This document shows, in pieces, positions 25,335-34,169 of a stretch of DNA of 53,685 nucleotides. The position numbers and the translations under genes are program-made. The DNA is taken from NCBI GenBank assembly GCA_902773895.1, contig CACYGB010000021.1, positions 1-53,685 of the forward strand, given 5' to 3'. Origin of the DNA: an uncultured Eubacteriales bacterium (lineage in GTDB: Bacteria > Bacillota > Clostridia > Christensenellales > Aristaeellaceae). The first letter of the stretch is position 1. Each line of letters begins with the position of its first letter. A model generated the notes under the pieces. That model was given only the letters and a program-made list of their open reading frames with translations, was not told where the DNA came from and ran no database searches.

Positions 25335-25802
25335 TCAGAAATGAATGTGGCAATAGCCGTCCGGATGCTTTTCCAGGTATTTTTGATGGTATTCCTCGGC
25401 GGGATAGAAGTTTTCCAGCGGCTGATGCTCCACGGCCAGGGGCTGATCGTACCGCGCCGCCAGCGCGTGCAGCGCCTCGTCGATCACCGGCGCGTCCTCT
25501 ATCTGGGTATAATAAATCCCGGTGCGGTACTGGATGCCGGTGTCCTCGCCCTGGTGGTTGACGGCGGTGGGGTCGATCACCGAAAAATACTTTTCCAGCA
25601 GCGTCCGCAACGGCAGCACGGCGGGATCGTAATCCACCTTCACCGTTTCGGCATGGCCGGCATGGGCCTTGACCTGCTCGTAGCTGGGATGCGCAATGGG
25701 GCCGTTGGCGTAGCCCACCTCTGTGCCGCATACGCCGGGCAGCAAATCGAAATATTTCTGGCAGCCCCAAAAGCAGCCGCCGGCCAGATAAATGGTTTTC
25801 AT
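25335..25802 (-). CDS. msrA: Peptide-methionine (S)-S-oxide reductase
   Basis: A 155-residue MsrA, which reduces the S epimer of methionine sulfoxide in proteins and free. The catalytic GCFWG is at residues 9-13 (Cys10); EVGYANG, YEQVKAHAGHAE, DPTAVNHQGEDTGIQYRTGIYY and a late cysteine in GYCHIHF follow the family. It starts 4 bp after the stop of the GAF-type free-methionine reductase, so both stereoisomers are covered by a single two-gene unit; no msrB is present here. Confidence 0.96.
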   Translation of the reverse strand: MKTIYLAGGCFWGCQKYFDLLPGVCGTEVGYANGPIAHPSYEQVKAHAGHAETVKVDYDPAVLPLRTLLEKYFSVIDPTAVNHQGEDTGIQYRTGIYYTQIEDAPVIDEALHALAARYDQPLAVEHQPLENFYPAEEYHQKYLEKHPDGYCHIHF

Positions 25803-25806
25803 GGGT

Positions 25807-26262
25807 TCAATCCTCCAGAATCAGGGCGTTTTCCAGGATCCGGGCAAATTCCTCCAGCCCGGCCTGGTCGTTCTCGTCAAAGCGGCTGTAAAACGGACTG
25901 TCCAGGTCCATGACGCCGATCACCCGGCCGTTTTGCCGCAGCGGAATCACAATTTCGGCGTTGGACGCGCTGTCGCAGGCGATGTGGCCGGGAAACGCGT
26001 GCACGTCGTCCACCCGCTGGGTGGCATTTTGCTGCCACGCGGCGCCGCACACCCCCTTGCCGGGCGCGATACGGATGCAGGCCACGTTGCCCTGGAACGG
26101 CCCCAGCAGCAGTTCGTCCCTGCGCACCAGGTAAAATCCGGCCCAGTTCAAATGGGGCAGGGAATGGTACAGCAGGGCGGCGGCGTTGGAAAGCAGCGGC
26201 ACGTAACGCCGCTCCTCCCGGGCCAAAGACGCCAGCTGTTGGTGAAGAATGGTGTAATCCAT
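25807..26262 (-). CDS. msrC: Free methionine-(R)-sulfoxide reductase (GAF domain, fRMsr)
   Basis: A 151-residue GAF-domain protein. It matches fRMsr by NWAGFYL, LLLGPFQGNVACIRI, GKGVCGAAW and HIACDSASNAEIVIPL, and these carry the three cysteines used for catalysis and resolution. It reduces free methionine (R)-sulfoxide. Start at 26262 with AAGGAAGGAA upstream; the longer open frame is spurious. First gene of the pair with msrA. Confidence 0.93.
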   Translation of the reverse strand: MDYTILHQQLASLAREERRYVPLLSNAAALLYHSLPHLNWAGFYLVRRDELLLGPFQGNVACIRIAPGKGVCGAAWQQNATQRVDDVHAFPGHIACDSASNAEIVIPLRQNGRVIGVMDLDSPFYSRFDENDQAGLEEFARILENALILED

Positions 26263-26340
26263 GGGCGCATTCCTTCCTTTCCGCCCTATTGTACGCCAAA
26301 ATGCGGCCCTTGTAAATATTTGAAAACAATCGGGGGCAGA

Positions 26341-27283
26341 ATGGAAGGGAACGGAAAGGGGGCGGCGGCGCTGCTGGAAGGAAGCCTGATCCTGCTGTTT
26401 GCGGTGCTGATCACGCCCGTCAAGGCCGGCGCGGTCCTGTCCGCCGACCCCGGCACGGTCCGGGGACGGTTCGGCCTGCTGGTCTGGGGCTGGCGGCTGC
26501 AGAAGGATTTTTCCTGGCAGCAAGACAAGCCCCCACGCCTGCCTGTCCGGCGGAAAGGCAGAAGCGTGCTGCCTGCGCTGCGCCTGCTGCAAAAAGCGGT
26601 CCGCGCCGGATGGATCCGTCTGCACGGCGCCGTCCGCGTAAACGTAGGAATGAACGACGCCGCCGCTGCCGCCCTGCTTACGGGGCTTTTGCGCATCCTG
26701 GGCGGCGCCGTACCGGGGCTGCGCCTGTCCGCGTCGCCCCGGTTGGGCCAGCTGGGCGATCGGGTGCTGAACAACAAAAACAGGCTGCTCTCCGCCTATC
26801 CCGGGGCAGTCGGCGTGAAAACAGGGGACACCAAAGCAGCCGGCCTGTGCCTGGTGTTCGCGGCGGAGCGGGACGGCCTGGCCCTGATCGGCGTCGTGCT
26901 CAACTGCCCCGACTGGTTCGATACCGCCGCCGCCATGCTGGACAGGGGCTTTGACGCCTGGCAGATGGTCACCGTGCCGGGGAAGGACGAAACCGTCCGG
27001 CAGATCCCGGTCACCGGCGGCATCCAGGACAGCGTGCGGGCACTGGCCCTGCAGGACGTATCGGCCCTGGTAAAGACGGACAGCTGGCCGGACCTGGTGC
27101 TGGCCCTGCCGGACAGTCTGCCCGCCAGGGTGGAAAAAGGACAGGTCATCGGCAGCGCATCCCTGGCGGACCAGGGGGGAAACACTGGTCACCGTGCCGC
27201 TGTACGCCGCGGAATCGGTGCCGCAAAGCAGCTTTCGCTTCCTCTTCGCCCGGATCGGTGCGCAATGGCTTCTGGGCCGGTAA
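26341..27283 (+). pseudogene. DUF2953::D-alanyl-D-alanine carboxypeptidase (dacF-like) chimeric remnant
   Basis: The first about 125 codons resemble a DUF2953 protein: an N-terminal hydrophobic stretch, FGLLVWGWR, and the characteristic VNVGMNDAAAAALLTGLLRI. From about 26760 the sequence becomes the C-terminal part of a DacF-type penicillin-binding protein: LNNKNRLLSAYPGAVGVKTGDTKAAG with the third active-site motif KTG, GVVLNCPDWFD, then its C-terminal beta domain. The catalytic SxxK and SxN motifs and most of DUF2953 are missing. In addition a run of six G (27174-27179) shifts the frame; one G less would restore VTVPLYAAESVPQSSFRFLFARIGAQWLLGR and a stop at 27281-27283. No good promoter or Shine-Dalgarno precedes it. 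I read this as a deletion scar plus a frameshift. Confidence 0.8.
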
Positions 27284-27358
27284 GGCGCTGTCCCTGCTGT
27301 GGGCCGCTGCCGGCGCCGCCATGTGGCTGGCGGAAAAAAGAGGATATGACGCATTTCA

Positions 27359-27391
27359 GGACGCGGGAGAGTCATCCGCGTCCTTGTTTTT
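27359..27391 (+). terminator. Terminator after the pseudogene
   Basis: Stem GGACGCGG/CCGCGTCC (27359-27366, 27376-27383) followed by TTGTTTTT. Confidence 0.8.
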
Positions 27392-27412
27392 CCATTGGTT
27401 TTATGGTATGCT
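27384..27412 (+). promoter_or_regulatory. rluB promoter
   Basis: TTGTTT (27384-27389), 17-bp spacer, TATGCT (27407-27412). Confidence 0.6.
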
Positions 27413-27477
27413 GGTCAAAAGGCCCCAGCGCCTTTTCCCGGCGGGCAGCCGGACAGCATCAACGGAGGAAAGGCATC

Positions 27478-28185
27478 ATGCGTTTACAGAAATACATGGC
27501 GGAATGCGGCGTGGCCAGCCGCCGGAAAGCGGAAGAAATGATCGCCGCCGGCCAGGTGACGGTGAACGGCACCGTGGTCACCCAGATGGGCACCCAAGTA
27601 GAGGAAGGCGACGAGGTGCGCGTGGACGGCCGCGTCATCCGCCCCGAAGCGGAAAAACGCTATATTATCTATCATAAGCCCGCTGGAGAAGTGACCACCG
27701 TCAGCGACCCGGAGGGCCGCACCTGCGTGCTGGACCACTTCCGGGATTTTCCCGTGCGGCTGTACCCCGTGGGCCGGCTGGATTACGACAGCGAAGGGCT
27801 GCTGCTGCTGACCAACGACGGGGCGCTGACGGAGCGGATGCTGCACCCCAGCCACCAGGTGGACAAAACCTACCTGGCCCGGGTCACCGGCAGCGTTTCG
27901 CTGGACAGCGTGCGGCAGCTGCGCCAGGGCGTGCTGCTGGACGACCACAAAACCTCCCCGGCCAAGGTGCGCGTCATCAAGCTGGAAACCTTCGCCACCC
28001 AGGTGCTGGTCACCATTCACGAGGGCCGCAACCGCCAGGTGCGCCGCATGTTCGAAGCGGTGGGCCACCAGGTGCTGCAATTGAGGCGGGTGAAATTCGG
28101 CCCCCTGGAGCTGGGTGACCTGCCCCGGGGCCAATGGCGCGAACTGACCGGCGAAGAACTGCGCAAACTGCAGGCGTACCTGTAA
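27478..28185 (+). CDS. rluB: 23S rRNA pseudouridine synthase, RluB family
   Basis: A 235-residue pseudouridine synthase. An S4 RNA-binding domain (1-60, RLQKYMAECGVASRRKAEEMI) precedes the catalytic domain with the signature YPVGRLDYDSEGLLLLTNDG carrying the catalytic aspartate, KTYLARV, and IHEGRNRQVRRM. RluB modifies U2605 of E. coli 23S rRNA; related paralogs (RluE/RluF/RsuA) cannot be excluded. ACGGAGGAAA precedes the ATG. In sporulating Clostridia this gene commonly follows dacF/spm genes, in keeping with the dacF remnant upstream. Cotranscribed with mnmM 12 bp downstream. Confidence 0.92.
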   Translation: MRLQKYMAECGVASRRKAEEMIAAGQVTVNGTVVTQMGTQVEEGDEVRVDGRVIRPEAEKRYIIYHKPAGEVTTVSDPEGRTCVLDHFRDFPVRLYPVGRLDYDSEGLLLLTNDGALTERMLHPSHQVDKTYLARVTGSVSLDSVRQLRQGVLLDDHKTSPAKVRVIKLETFATQVLVTIHEGRNRQVRRMFEAVGHQVLQLRRVKFGPLELGDLPRGQWRELTGEELRKLQAYL

Positions 28186-28197
28186 GGCGGCGGCGCA

Positions 28198-28767
28198 ATG
28201 GCAGCGTATGAACTGAAATCCGCCCGGTACCTGGCGGCGGAAGTATTGGAAAAATGCCTGCGCCCCGGCGATACAGCCGTGGACGCCACCATGGGCAACG
28301 GCCACGACACCCTGGCGCTGTGCCGCCTGGTGGGCCCCCAGGGCACGGTTTATGCCTTTGACATTCAGGCCGCCGCCGTGGAAAACACCCGGAAGCGGCT
28401 GGAAGAAGCAGGCGTTTCCCGGCAGGCGCATTTATTCTGCCTGGGCCACGAGCATATGGCAGAGCGCGTAGATGAGCCGGTGGACGCCGCGGTCTTCAAC
28501 CTGGGCTGGCTTCCCGGGGGCGATCACAGCGTCACCACCCACTGGGAAACCACCAAAGCCGCCATCGGGGCGGCGCTGTCGCTGCTGAAAAAAAGCGGCG
28601 TGCTGGTGATCTGCGCCTATCCCGGCCACGCCGAAGGCGACCGGGAACGCCTGGCGCTGACGGAATTCCTGTCCGGCCTGCGGCCCCAGAATTTCAACGT
28701 GCTGCACCAGCGCTTCCTCAACGCCGGCCCCGGCGCCCCGGAATGTTTTGTGGTTCAGAAGCAATGA
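28198..28767 (+). CDS. mnmM: tRNA (mnm5s2U34)-methyltransferase, MnmM/YtqB family
   Basis: A 189-residue class I SAM methyltransferase formerly annotated as rRNA methylase (YtqB). Motif I is VDATMGNGHDTLAL (29-42), followed by VYAFDIQ and the catalytic-region FNLGWLPGGDHSVTT, which is typical of this family, then ICAYPGHAEGDRE. The B. subtilis homologue methylates nm5s2U at the tRNA wobble position; assignment here is by family. It follows rluB closely, making a small RNA-modification unit. Confidence 0.88.
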   Translation: MAAYELKSARYLAAEVLEKCLRPGDTAVDATMGNGHDTLALCRLVGPQGTVYAFDIQAAAVENTRKRLEEAGVSRQAHLFCLGHEHMAERVDEPVDAAVFNLGWLPGGDHSVTTHWETTKAAIGAALSLLKKSGVLVICAYPGHAEGDRERLALTEFLSGLRPQNFNVLHQRFLNAGPGAPECFVVQKQ

Positions 28768-28797
28768 GGTGGTCCGCACGGCCTGCGACGGCTAAAG

Positions 28798-28876
28798 CCG
28801 CTTGCCCGTGCTTCTTAAGCAATTTGCCCGGCCGCCGCTTGCCCGCAGACCATCATTGACTGCGCGCCGCTTGCCC
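28798..28876 (+). repeat. Short repeat CCGCTTGCCC, three copies
   Basis: Copies at 28798-28807, 28835-28844 and 28867-28876 in the 196-bp gap between mnmM and the SH3-like gene; the last forms one arm region of the terminator. Otherwise I see no gene in the gap. Confidence 0.5.
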
Positions 28877-28900
28877 TGACATGAAAGCGGCGTGTTTTTT
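28865..28900 (+). terminator. Terminator of the rluB-mnmM unit
   Basis: Stem CGCCGCT/AGCGGCG (28865-28871, 28886-28892) followed by TGTTTTTT. Confidence 0.8.
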
Positions 28901-28963
28901 CTGGCGTTCTGTAACAATTCGCGTGTTTCCCCTGTCTATACAAGAGAAGAAGGGAGCGATTCC

Positions 28964-30574
28964 ATGAAGAAATTGGCCATGATCCTGACAGTATGCCTGC
29001 TGCTTTTCGGCGCTTCTGCCCTGGCGGACGCGGCAAAACCCCGCCTGCCCGCGGGCGATTTTGCCGAAATAGACGTTTCGCTTTCCCCCGGAAAGACCTG
29101 GCCGGTCTACACGGGGCCCGGTCTGCTGCATCCCCAGGCCAACGCCGGCAAGGCCAAAGTGAGCACCAACGGCTGGGTGCAGGTGATCGGCGTTGACAAC
29201 GGCCGGCTGATGGTGCAGTATGCCGTCAGCGACACCCGCTTGCGGATCGGCTGGATCGACACCGACGCGCTGGCGGACGGGGAATGGCAGCACGCCCGGC
29301 TGTACGCCCATCTGAACGCGCTGGCCTGGCATCCCTGCCACACGGTAACGTATGCCGCCCTGACCGACGACCCGCTGCTGAGCCGGGATACCGTAATCCG
29401 TTTGCAGGAGAACACGCCCCTGTACTACCTGGGCCGCCTGGGGGACTGGGCGTACGTGGAGCACAGCGAGGGCGGCGCCCCGGCGTGCGGCTTCGTGCCC
29501 TGTGAGGCCATCGCGCTGGATCCCGTCGATGTGGACAGCCACCCCTATTTCCGCTTTGCGGCGGATTTTCTGGAAAACGCCGGCATCGAGGCGGAGCCCC
29601 GGGGCATTGAACCGGCGCGTTATTTTGATGCCAACAGCGCCACCATCCACTTCGACCTGAAGAACGGAGGCACGTTCCGGGCGTATTACTTTGGCGGCGA
29701 CTTCAACGAAGCGCTGATGAAAACGAGCTTTAACTGGACCATCGAAAACTGCACCGACGAGGACCTGGGCAAGTACCTGACCGCCGCCCTGCAATTGCTG
29801 GCTGACGTGGAAAACGGCGCCATGGACCAGGCGGAAAACTGGTACGACGCGGCGGAAGCCCGGCGGGTCCTTGTCAGCAACGGCCTGCTGTATCACGATT
29901 ATTTGGGCGAGCAGGGAGTGCGGGTGCTGCTGCGCCAGCTGGCCGCCCATGACGGCAGCGACGCGCTGAACAGCCTGCGGGCCCGGCTGGCTTCCCGTCT
30001 TCTGGGCGTGCGGGACAAAACGGGCGTGGACCCGGCCCTGGGCTGCGCCTGGTACGACGCCCTGCGCCTGGCACAGCAGGACGATCTGCCCCCTGTGGAC
30101 GCCGCCGTGTATGAGCCCGACCCCGTGATCCGCGCCGCCGAAAACCAGCTGATCGCCCGGTACGCCGCCGAATGTAACGGCTTCTACGACACCCCGGAAT
30201 ACGACCAGAGCAAGGGCACGTTCCTGGTGTCCCTGCAGGTGTGCCAGCGCAGGGATGCGGACGACAGCGTAACCCTGTGGGCCGGACATACCCGGGTTCA
30301 GCTGGCCCTGTACGACGGCACGGACATTAAGGAAATCAGCAGCGCGGCCTATCCCCTGCGCCTGACGCTGCGGAAAAATGCCGACGGCGGCTGGCAGCTG
30401 ACCGATGTGACCGAGCCCGGCGACGGAGAGGACTACTGGCCTGGCATCGTGGCGCTGTGCGACGGGGACGAAGCCCTGGCGGAACGGCTGGCTGAAACCG
30501 ACAGCGGCATCAGTGATGCTATTGCCCAGTACTTTTCCTCCGCAGGCTATCCGGATGCAAAGATCATGAATTGA
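28964..30574 (+). CDS. Secreted protein with SH3-like repeats
   Basis: A 536-residue exported protein with a signal peptide in 1-22 (MKKLAMILTVCLLLFGASALA). Two bacterial SH3-like segments are suggested: residues about 38-105 (WPVYTGPGLLHPQANAGKAKVS to GWIDTDAL) and about 130-190 (LQENTPLYYLGRLGDWAYVEH to CGFVPCEAI). The rest, rich in acidic residues and with a repeated-looking helical middle, is not a family I recognise. No enzyme motif and no wall anchor are visible. AAGGGAGC precedes the ATG at 28964. Its 3' end abuts composite repeat B. Surface or periplasm-like role in peptidoglycan or ligand binding is plausible only. Confidence 0.7.
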   Translation: MKKLAMILTVCLLLFGASALADAAKPRLPAGDFAEIDVSLSPGKTWPVYTGPGLLHPQANAGKAKVSTNGWVQVIGVDNGRLMVQYAVSDTRLRIGWIDTDALADGEWQHARLYAHLNALAWHPCHTVTYAALTDDPLLSRDTVIRLQENTPLYYLGRLGDWAYVEHSEGGAPACGFVPCEAIALDPVDVDSHPYFRFAADFLENAGIEAEPRGIEPARYFDANSATIHFDLKNGGTFRAYYFGGDFNEALMKTSFNWTIENCTDEDLGKYLTAALQLLADVENGAMDQAENWYDAAEARRVLVSNGLLYHDYLGEQGVRVLLRQLAAHDGSDALNSLRARLASRLLGVRDKTGVDPALGCAWYDALRLAQQDDLPPVDAAVYEPDPVIRAAENQLIARYAAECNGFYDTPEYDQSKGTFLVSLQVCQRRDADDSVTLWAGHTRVQLALYDGTDIKEISSAAYPLRLTLRKNADGGWQLTDVTEPGDGEDYWPGIVALCDGDEALAERLAETDSGISDAIAQYFSSAGYPDAKIMN

Positions 30575-30579
30575 GAAGG

Positions 30580-31247
30580 CGCTGGAGGGACCGCTGGGGC
30601 GCTGCCCCAGACCCTGCCGGGGAGGATGATCCTCCCCGGACCCCATCCATTGCGGATGGTATAAGACTTATTTTCCAAGCTGTGTGCCGCAGCGGCGAAT
30701 GGAGTGAAGAACTGACGCTCCCGGGCAGGCCGGCTTTGCCGGCCCGCCTGTGCGCAAGCGCACAGGGAAAAGGCTGGGAATTTTCCGAAAAACAAGCTCG
30801 CTTGTTTTCTCGGAAATCCCCAGCCTTTTCTTTTGCCCGGGAGCTCTCCTGGCGTTATCGAAAGCATCAGGCGCATGCTGTTTGTTTTTTAATTTGCTGT
30901 ATCGCCAGAGCGGGTCCAGGGACGAACCGCAGGCAACCGCCTGTGGCGGATGCTTTGCCTGCGGTGAGATCAACCGAAACAAGCAATCTCCCCTGTGGGG
31001 AGTTGCGCCGAAACAAGCAATCTCCCCTGTGGGGAGTTGCGCCGATTGAGGTTGCGGACCAATGTCCCTGGTTCAGGGGTTCGGGGGCTGAAGAAGCCCC
31101 CGGTCTCTTCGTCGCCCGGAAGCTCCCCAGTTGTCCTAAAGCTTCAGGCGCGTATTGTCTGTTATTCCAAGTTTGCAGCATCGCCAGGGCAGGTCCAGGA
31201 CCCGGCGGGTCCTGGTTCGGGGGTTTGGGGGCTGAAGAAGCCCCCGA
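30580..31247. repeat. Composite multi-hairpin intergenic repeat, copy B (inverted)
   Basis: Same modules as copies A and C in reverse order and orientation: GC palindromes first (CTGGGGC and CCGGGGAGGAT types, 30592-30640), spacer sharing AAGACTTATTTTCCAAGCTGTGTGCCGC-type sequence with copy C, GC hairpins (30721-30766), the long hairpin (30768-30830), then two 144-bp-spaced units with GGGGGCTGAAGAAGCCCCC at 31083 and 31227. Between these lies an extra insert with a nested hairpin (30926-30965) and a 34-bp tandem duplication. It separates the SH3-like gene from the convergent isomerase gene. Confidence 0.85.
30977..31044. repeat. Perfect 34-bp tandem duplication inside copy B
   Basis: Units at 30977-31010 and 31011-31044 are identical; each contains the small palindrome CTCCCCTGTGGGGAG. 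Absent from copies A and C. Confidence 0.9.
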
Positions 31248-31285
31248 TTCCTTCGTCCTGCCGGAAGCCCCGGCAGTTTCTTCCT

Positions 31286-32188
31286 TTACACAGCCGCCCA
31301 GATCCGCTTGGCGTTGGAAAGGCTGACGGCGCAGGCGTAGGGCGCGCTTTCCAGGCCTTCGAATTCGATGGCGATATCGCCGTCGTATCCGGCGGATTTC
31401 AGGGAGCGCAGCACGTCGTCAATATCCAGGTCGCCCTGGCCCAGGATGGCGCCGCGCAGGTACTTGCCGCCCCGGGAGCGGAACCAGCTGCCCGCGCAGT
31501 CAAACTGGGTGGCGTCGCCGGGGTCCCGGGTGCGGATATAGAAATCCTTCAGGTGCACCATCCGGGTGATGCCCGCCAGCTGCCGGGCCGCCACGGACGC
31601 GTCCTCATCCACGCAGACCACGTTGCCGGTATCCAGCAGCAGGCCGTAATTATCATCCCCAACCGCGCGCAGGATGCGCTCCACCCGGTCGCAGCCGTTG
31701 GCAAAAAAGCCGTGGTTTTCGATGAGCACGGTCACGCCCAGCGCTTTCCCGTACCGGGCCGTTTCCCGGGCCGCTTCGGCCATAACCGGCAGCCAGCGGT
31801 CAAAATCCGCCGGCGTATTGGAATTCTGCGGACGGCGGAAGCCCGCCACGTCATGCCGCATCCGGGGCACGCCCAGCGCCGCGGCAATATCAATTTCGTG
31901 CTTCACCCGGGCGATTTCCTTTTCCAGGGCTTCCCCTTCCCGGCAAAAGTCCGCCAGCACCGAATAATTCACCAGCGGGATCCCGGCGTCCGCCGCCTGC
32001 CGGCGCACAGCGGCAATGGCCGCGTCGTCGATTTTTCCCGTGTCCGGGTCATCAAAGCGGAAAGCAAAGGGCACCAATTCCATGCACTCAGCGCCCTGCC
32101 GGGCGGACCATTCGATCACATCCCGCAGCGTCATCCGTCCGGCCCTGATTTCCCCGTCCAAAGAATACGAACTGAATCCGATCCGCAT
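31286..32188 (-). CDS. Sugar phosphate isomerase/epimerase family protein (AP endonuclease 2 fold)
   Basis: A 300-residue TIM-barrel protein of the xylose-isomerase-like/AP-endonuclease-2 family. It begins RIGFSSYSLDGEI and shows metal-ligand regions CMELVPF, LIENHGFFANG, GLLLDTGNVVCVDED, MVHLKDFYI and, at the C terminus, IAIEFEGLE. Such proteins isomerise or epimerise sugars or inositol derivatives; the substrate is not deducible. GGGAGGTG precedes the ATG at 32188. It is a lone gene here; another member of the same broad family heads the ABC importer operon at 42.3-43.2 kb. Confidence 0.85.
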   Translation of the reverse strand: MRIGFSSYSLDGEIRAGRMTLRDVIEWSARQGAECMELVPFAFRFDDPDTGKIDDAAIAAVRRQAADAGIPLVNYSVLADFCREGEALEKEIARVKHEIDIAAALGVPRMRHDVAGFRRPQNSNTPADFDRWLPVMAEAARETARYGKALGVTVLIENHGFFANGCDRVERILRAVGDDNYGLLLDTGNVVCVDEDASVAARQLAGITRMVHLKDFYIRTRDPGDATQFDCAGSWFRSRGGKYLRGAILGQGDLDIDDVLRSLKSAGYDGDIAIEFEGLESAPYACAVSLSNAKRIWAAV

Positions 32189-32337
32189 CAGGGGCACCTC
32201 CCATGTTTTTTTCCAGTATACCACAAACCGCTTCCGGGCAAAAGAGCCGATTTTTCACCGCGTCCCTTTTCCGCGCCCGGACGGCGGTTTTTCCTCTGTT
32301 TCCGGGAAAATGGCCGGCAATTGGCCCGTTTCCCCCG

Positions 32338-32366
32338 TTGCGCCAAAGCGCCGATTGTGGTATTAT
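32338..32366 (+). promoter_or_regulatory. argS operon promoter
   Basis: TTGCGC (32338-32343), 17-bp spacer, TATTAT (32361-32366). Confidence 0.7.
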
Positions 32367-32408
32367 AAGCTGTATTTTTATTTTGGTGTTTGGGAGGAAT
32401 CGGATTCC

Positions 32409-34121
32409 ATGGACATGAAACAGCGCATTGCTGATTTGGCGGCGGAAATGCTGCATACCGCTTTCCCAGAGGCGGAAAACCTGCCGGATGATCTGGCGGC
32501 CCTGCTGGAGGTTCCTCCGGACCCTGCCCTGGGGGATTACGCGTTTCCCTGCTTCAAGCTGAGCCGCGCGCTGCGCATGGGCCCGCCTGCCATCGCCCAG
32601 AAGATGGCCGCCGCCGACGCGCATCCCGAGGTGGCCCGGGTGGAATGTGTGGGCGGTTACCTGAACTTCTTTTTCAACCGGGAAAATTTCGCCCGGGAAC
32701 TGCTTTCCGCCATTCTGGCAGACCCCGAAAAATGGGGCGCCGGCGACGAAGGCAGCGGCAAAACCGTGTGCATGGATTATTCCAGCATCAACATCGCCAA
32801 GCGCTTTCATTTGGGCCATCTGAGCACCACCGTGATCGGCAACAGCCTGAAACGCATCTACGATTTCCGGGGCTGGAAAACGGTGAGCATCAACCATCTG
32901 GGCGATTGGGGCACCCAATTTGGCAAAATGATCTGCGCCTACAAAAAATGGGGCGACAAGGAAAAGGTGGAACAGGGCGGCGTGGACGAAATGACCCGCC
33001 TGTACGTGCGTTTCAACAAAGAAGCGGCGGAAAACCCCGCCCTGGAGGACGAAGGCAGGGCCTGGTTCAAACGAATCGAAGACGGCGATCCGGAAGCCCT
33101 GGAAATCTTCCAGTGGTTCAAGGAAGTGACCCTGCGGGACGCCATGAAGGTGTACGACGTGCTGGACGTGCATTTTGACAGCTACGCCGGAGAATCCTTT
33201 TATGCGGACAAAACCGGCCGGGTGGTGCAGGAATTGCAGGACAAGGGCCTGCTGAAAGATTCCGACGGCGCCAAGATCGTGGATCTGGAAGCATACGGCA
33301 TGCCGCCCTGCCTGATCCTGAAATCCGACGGCGCCACGCTGTACCACACCCGGGACATCGCCGCCGCCATTTACCGCAAGGAAACCTATCATTTCGATCA
33401 GAGCCTGTACATCGTGGCGTACCAGCAGGATCTGCACTTCAAGCAATTGTTCAAGGTACTGGAGCTGATGGGCTACGACTGGGCCAAGGACCAGTGCAAG
33501 CACGTATCCTTCGGCATGGTGTCCTACGAAGGCCAGGCCATGGCCACCCGCTCAGGGCACGTGGTGCTGCTGGACGAATTGCTCACCCGGGCCCAGGAAA
33601 AGGCCCTGGACATCATCAACGAAAAATCCCCCAACCTGGAAAACAAGGAAGAAGTGGCCCGGCAGGTGGGCGTGGGCGCCGTGGTGTACGCCACGCTGCA
33701 GAACAACCGCATCAAGGACATCGACTTCTGGTGGGACCGGGCACTGAATTTTGACGGGGAAACCGGGCCCTACGTGCAATACACCCACGCCCGGTGCGGC
33801 TCGGTTCTGCGCAAAGCACCGGACGAGCTGCCGTCCCCCAATTACGCCGCCCTGACCGACGACGAAGCCCAGGCGCTGCTGCGGCTTCTGTCCCGTTTCC
33901 CGGAGACGGTGCAGGAGGCGGCGCTGCGCAACGAGCCTTCCATGGTGACCCGCGCCACCACCGAAATCGCCAAAGCCTACAACAAGTATTACTATGAACA
34001 CCGGATCCTGGACGAGGACGCCGCCGCCACCGCGGCCCGCATCGACCTGACAAAGGCCTGCAAACAGGTGATCAAAACCGGGCTGTACCTGATCGGCGTG
34101 CACGCGCCGGAGCGTATGTAA
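32409..34121 (+). CDS. argS: Arginyl-tRNA synthetase
   Basis: A 570-residue class I synthetase. It shows the N-terminal additional domain with FPCFKLSRALRMGP and VGGYLNFF, the HIGH-type motif as NIAKRFHLGHL, GDWGTQFGKMI, and the KMSKS-equivalent MATRSG, then the anticodon-binding C-terminal helices ending GLYLIGVHAPERM as in the family. It charges tRNA-Arg. GGGAGG precedes the ATG at 32409 (MDMKQR); the upstream open frame is spurious because the promoter lies inside it. No T-box is visible in its short leader. Probably first gene of a unit with dapF, dapL and purA. Confidence 0.97.
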   Translation: MDMKQRIADLAAEMLHTAFPEAENLPDDLAALLEVPPDPALGDYAFPCFKLSRALRMGPPAIAQKMAAADAHPEVARVECVGGYLNFFFNRENFARELLSAILADPEKWGAGDEGSGKTVCMDYSSINIAKRFHLGHLSTTVIGNSLKRIYDFRGWKTVSINHLGDWGTQFGKMICAYKKWGDKEKVEQGGVDEMTRLYVRFNKEAAENPALEDEGRAWFKRIEDGDPEALEIFQWFKEVTLRDAMKVYDVLDVHFDSYAGESFYADKTGRVVQELQDKGLLKDSDGAKIVDLEAYGMPPCLILKSDGATLYHTRDIAAAIYRKETYHFDQSLYIVAYQQDLHFKQLFKVLELMGYDWAKDQCKHVSFGMVSYEGQAMATRSGHVVLLDELLTRAQEKALDIINEKSPNLENKEEVARQVGVGAVVYATLQNNRIKDIDFWWDRALNFDGETGPYVQYTHARCGSVLRKAPDELPSPNYAALTDDEAQALLRLLSRFPETVQEAALRNEPSMVTRATTEIAKAYNKYYYEHRILDEDAAATAARIDLTKACKQVIKTGLYLIGVHAPERM

Positions 34122-34169
34122 CCATTTTCCCCTGCGCAACATAGGAAAAACCGAAGGGAGGCGGCGTCC

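Noticed and set aside
25792-28185. One continuous frame from the fRMsr region through rluB
   Set aside because: It joins a pseudogene and rluB only because stops are rare in this GC-rich frame. The rluB start at 27478 has its own ribosome binding site, promoter and a terminator upstream.
30580-31247. Insertion sequence
   Set aside because: No transposase frame and no terminal inverted repeats with target duplication could be seen; a non-autonomous mobile repeat remains possible.
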